5,689 nucleotides of DNA from an uncultured Lachnospiraceae bacterium (GTDB lineage Bacteria; Bacillota; Clostridia; Lachnospirales; Lachnospiraceae). Shown one piece after another: positions 5,676-5,689 of this stretch; the stretch's first letter is position 1, and each line of letters begins with the position of its first letter. The notes under the pieces were generated by a model. It saw only the letters and a program-made list of their open reading frames with translations, did no database searches and was not told the origin of the DNA. The DNA lies in contig CADBRG010000230.1 in NCBI GenBank assembly GCA_902797015.1, positions 1 to 5,689 on the forward strand, in the 5' to 3' direction. Both the position numbers and the translations under genes were made by a program.

Positions 5676-5689
5676 GTCTTCCCTCCGCT
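5676..5689 (-). promoter_or_regulatory. Ribosome binding site of the HTH-HD gene
   Basis: On the minus strand AGCGGAGGGAAGAC directly precedes the ATG. GGAGGG (complement of 5681-5686) is a strong Shine-Dalgarno with 5-base spacing and decides the start codon. The promoter lies outside the window. Confidence 0.85.

Noticed and set aside
1..5689. CRISPR array, tRNA/rRNA, insertion sequence or transposase
   Set aside because: No regularly spaced direct repeats, no RNA gene signatures and no transposase or integrase motifs were seen. The paired terminators are the only flanking repeats and lack terminal inverted repeats or target duplication.

Overview
The window looks like part of a Firmicutes (Clostridia) chromosome, most likely a gut or rumen Lachnospiraceae-type bacterium. 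This is inferred from the style of the proteins: a very large secreted protein with BspA-type leucine-rich repeats, YDG/MBG-like and Big_2 Ig-like domains and a transglutaminase-like core. Strong GGAGG ribosome binding sites and moderate base composition fit as well. No 16S or other lineage marker is present, so the assignment is tentative.

Layout. Bases 1-63 hold the likely 3' end of a plus-strand gene whose stop codon lies in the loop of a strong intrinsic terminator (49-83). Bases 84-299 carry no convincing gene, only a few small inverted repeats. A plus-strand gene of unknown function follows (best start 300, end 1316; the frame is open back to a GTG at 96). Its C-terminus may be truncated. 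After a 108-base gap with no terminator comes the dominant gene (1425-4793, 1122 aa). It encodes a secreted multidomain protein: signal peptide, acidic linker, Ig-like domain, transglutaminase-like domain with an intact Cys-His-Asp triad, BspA-like LRRs, four YDG/MBG-like repeats, a Gly-Ser linker and two C-terminal Big_2-like domains. A bidirectional terminator (4821-4861) separates it from a convergent minus-strand gene (4860-5675). That gene encodes an XRE-type helix-turn-helix fused to a SpoT/Mesh1-like HD hydrolase domain with all expected catalytic residues.

How the parts relate. The unknown gene and the large surface protein may share a transcript, because they are co-directional with no terminator between them. 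The convergent HTH-HD gene is a separate transcription unit, probably a small alarmone hydrolase or related pyrophosphohydrolase with its own DNA-binding domain. The terminators before and after the two plus-strand genes are homologous over about 36-39 bases. They are either copies of a dispersed terminator or the edges of an inserted module.

Points most worth a second look: the HTH-SpoT-like HD fusion, the paired terminator repeats bracketing the two-gene block, the transglutaminase-LRR-Ig architecture without a recognisable cell-wall anchor, and the possibly truncated unknown protein.
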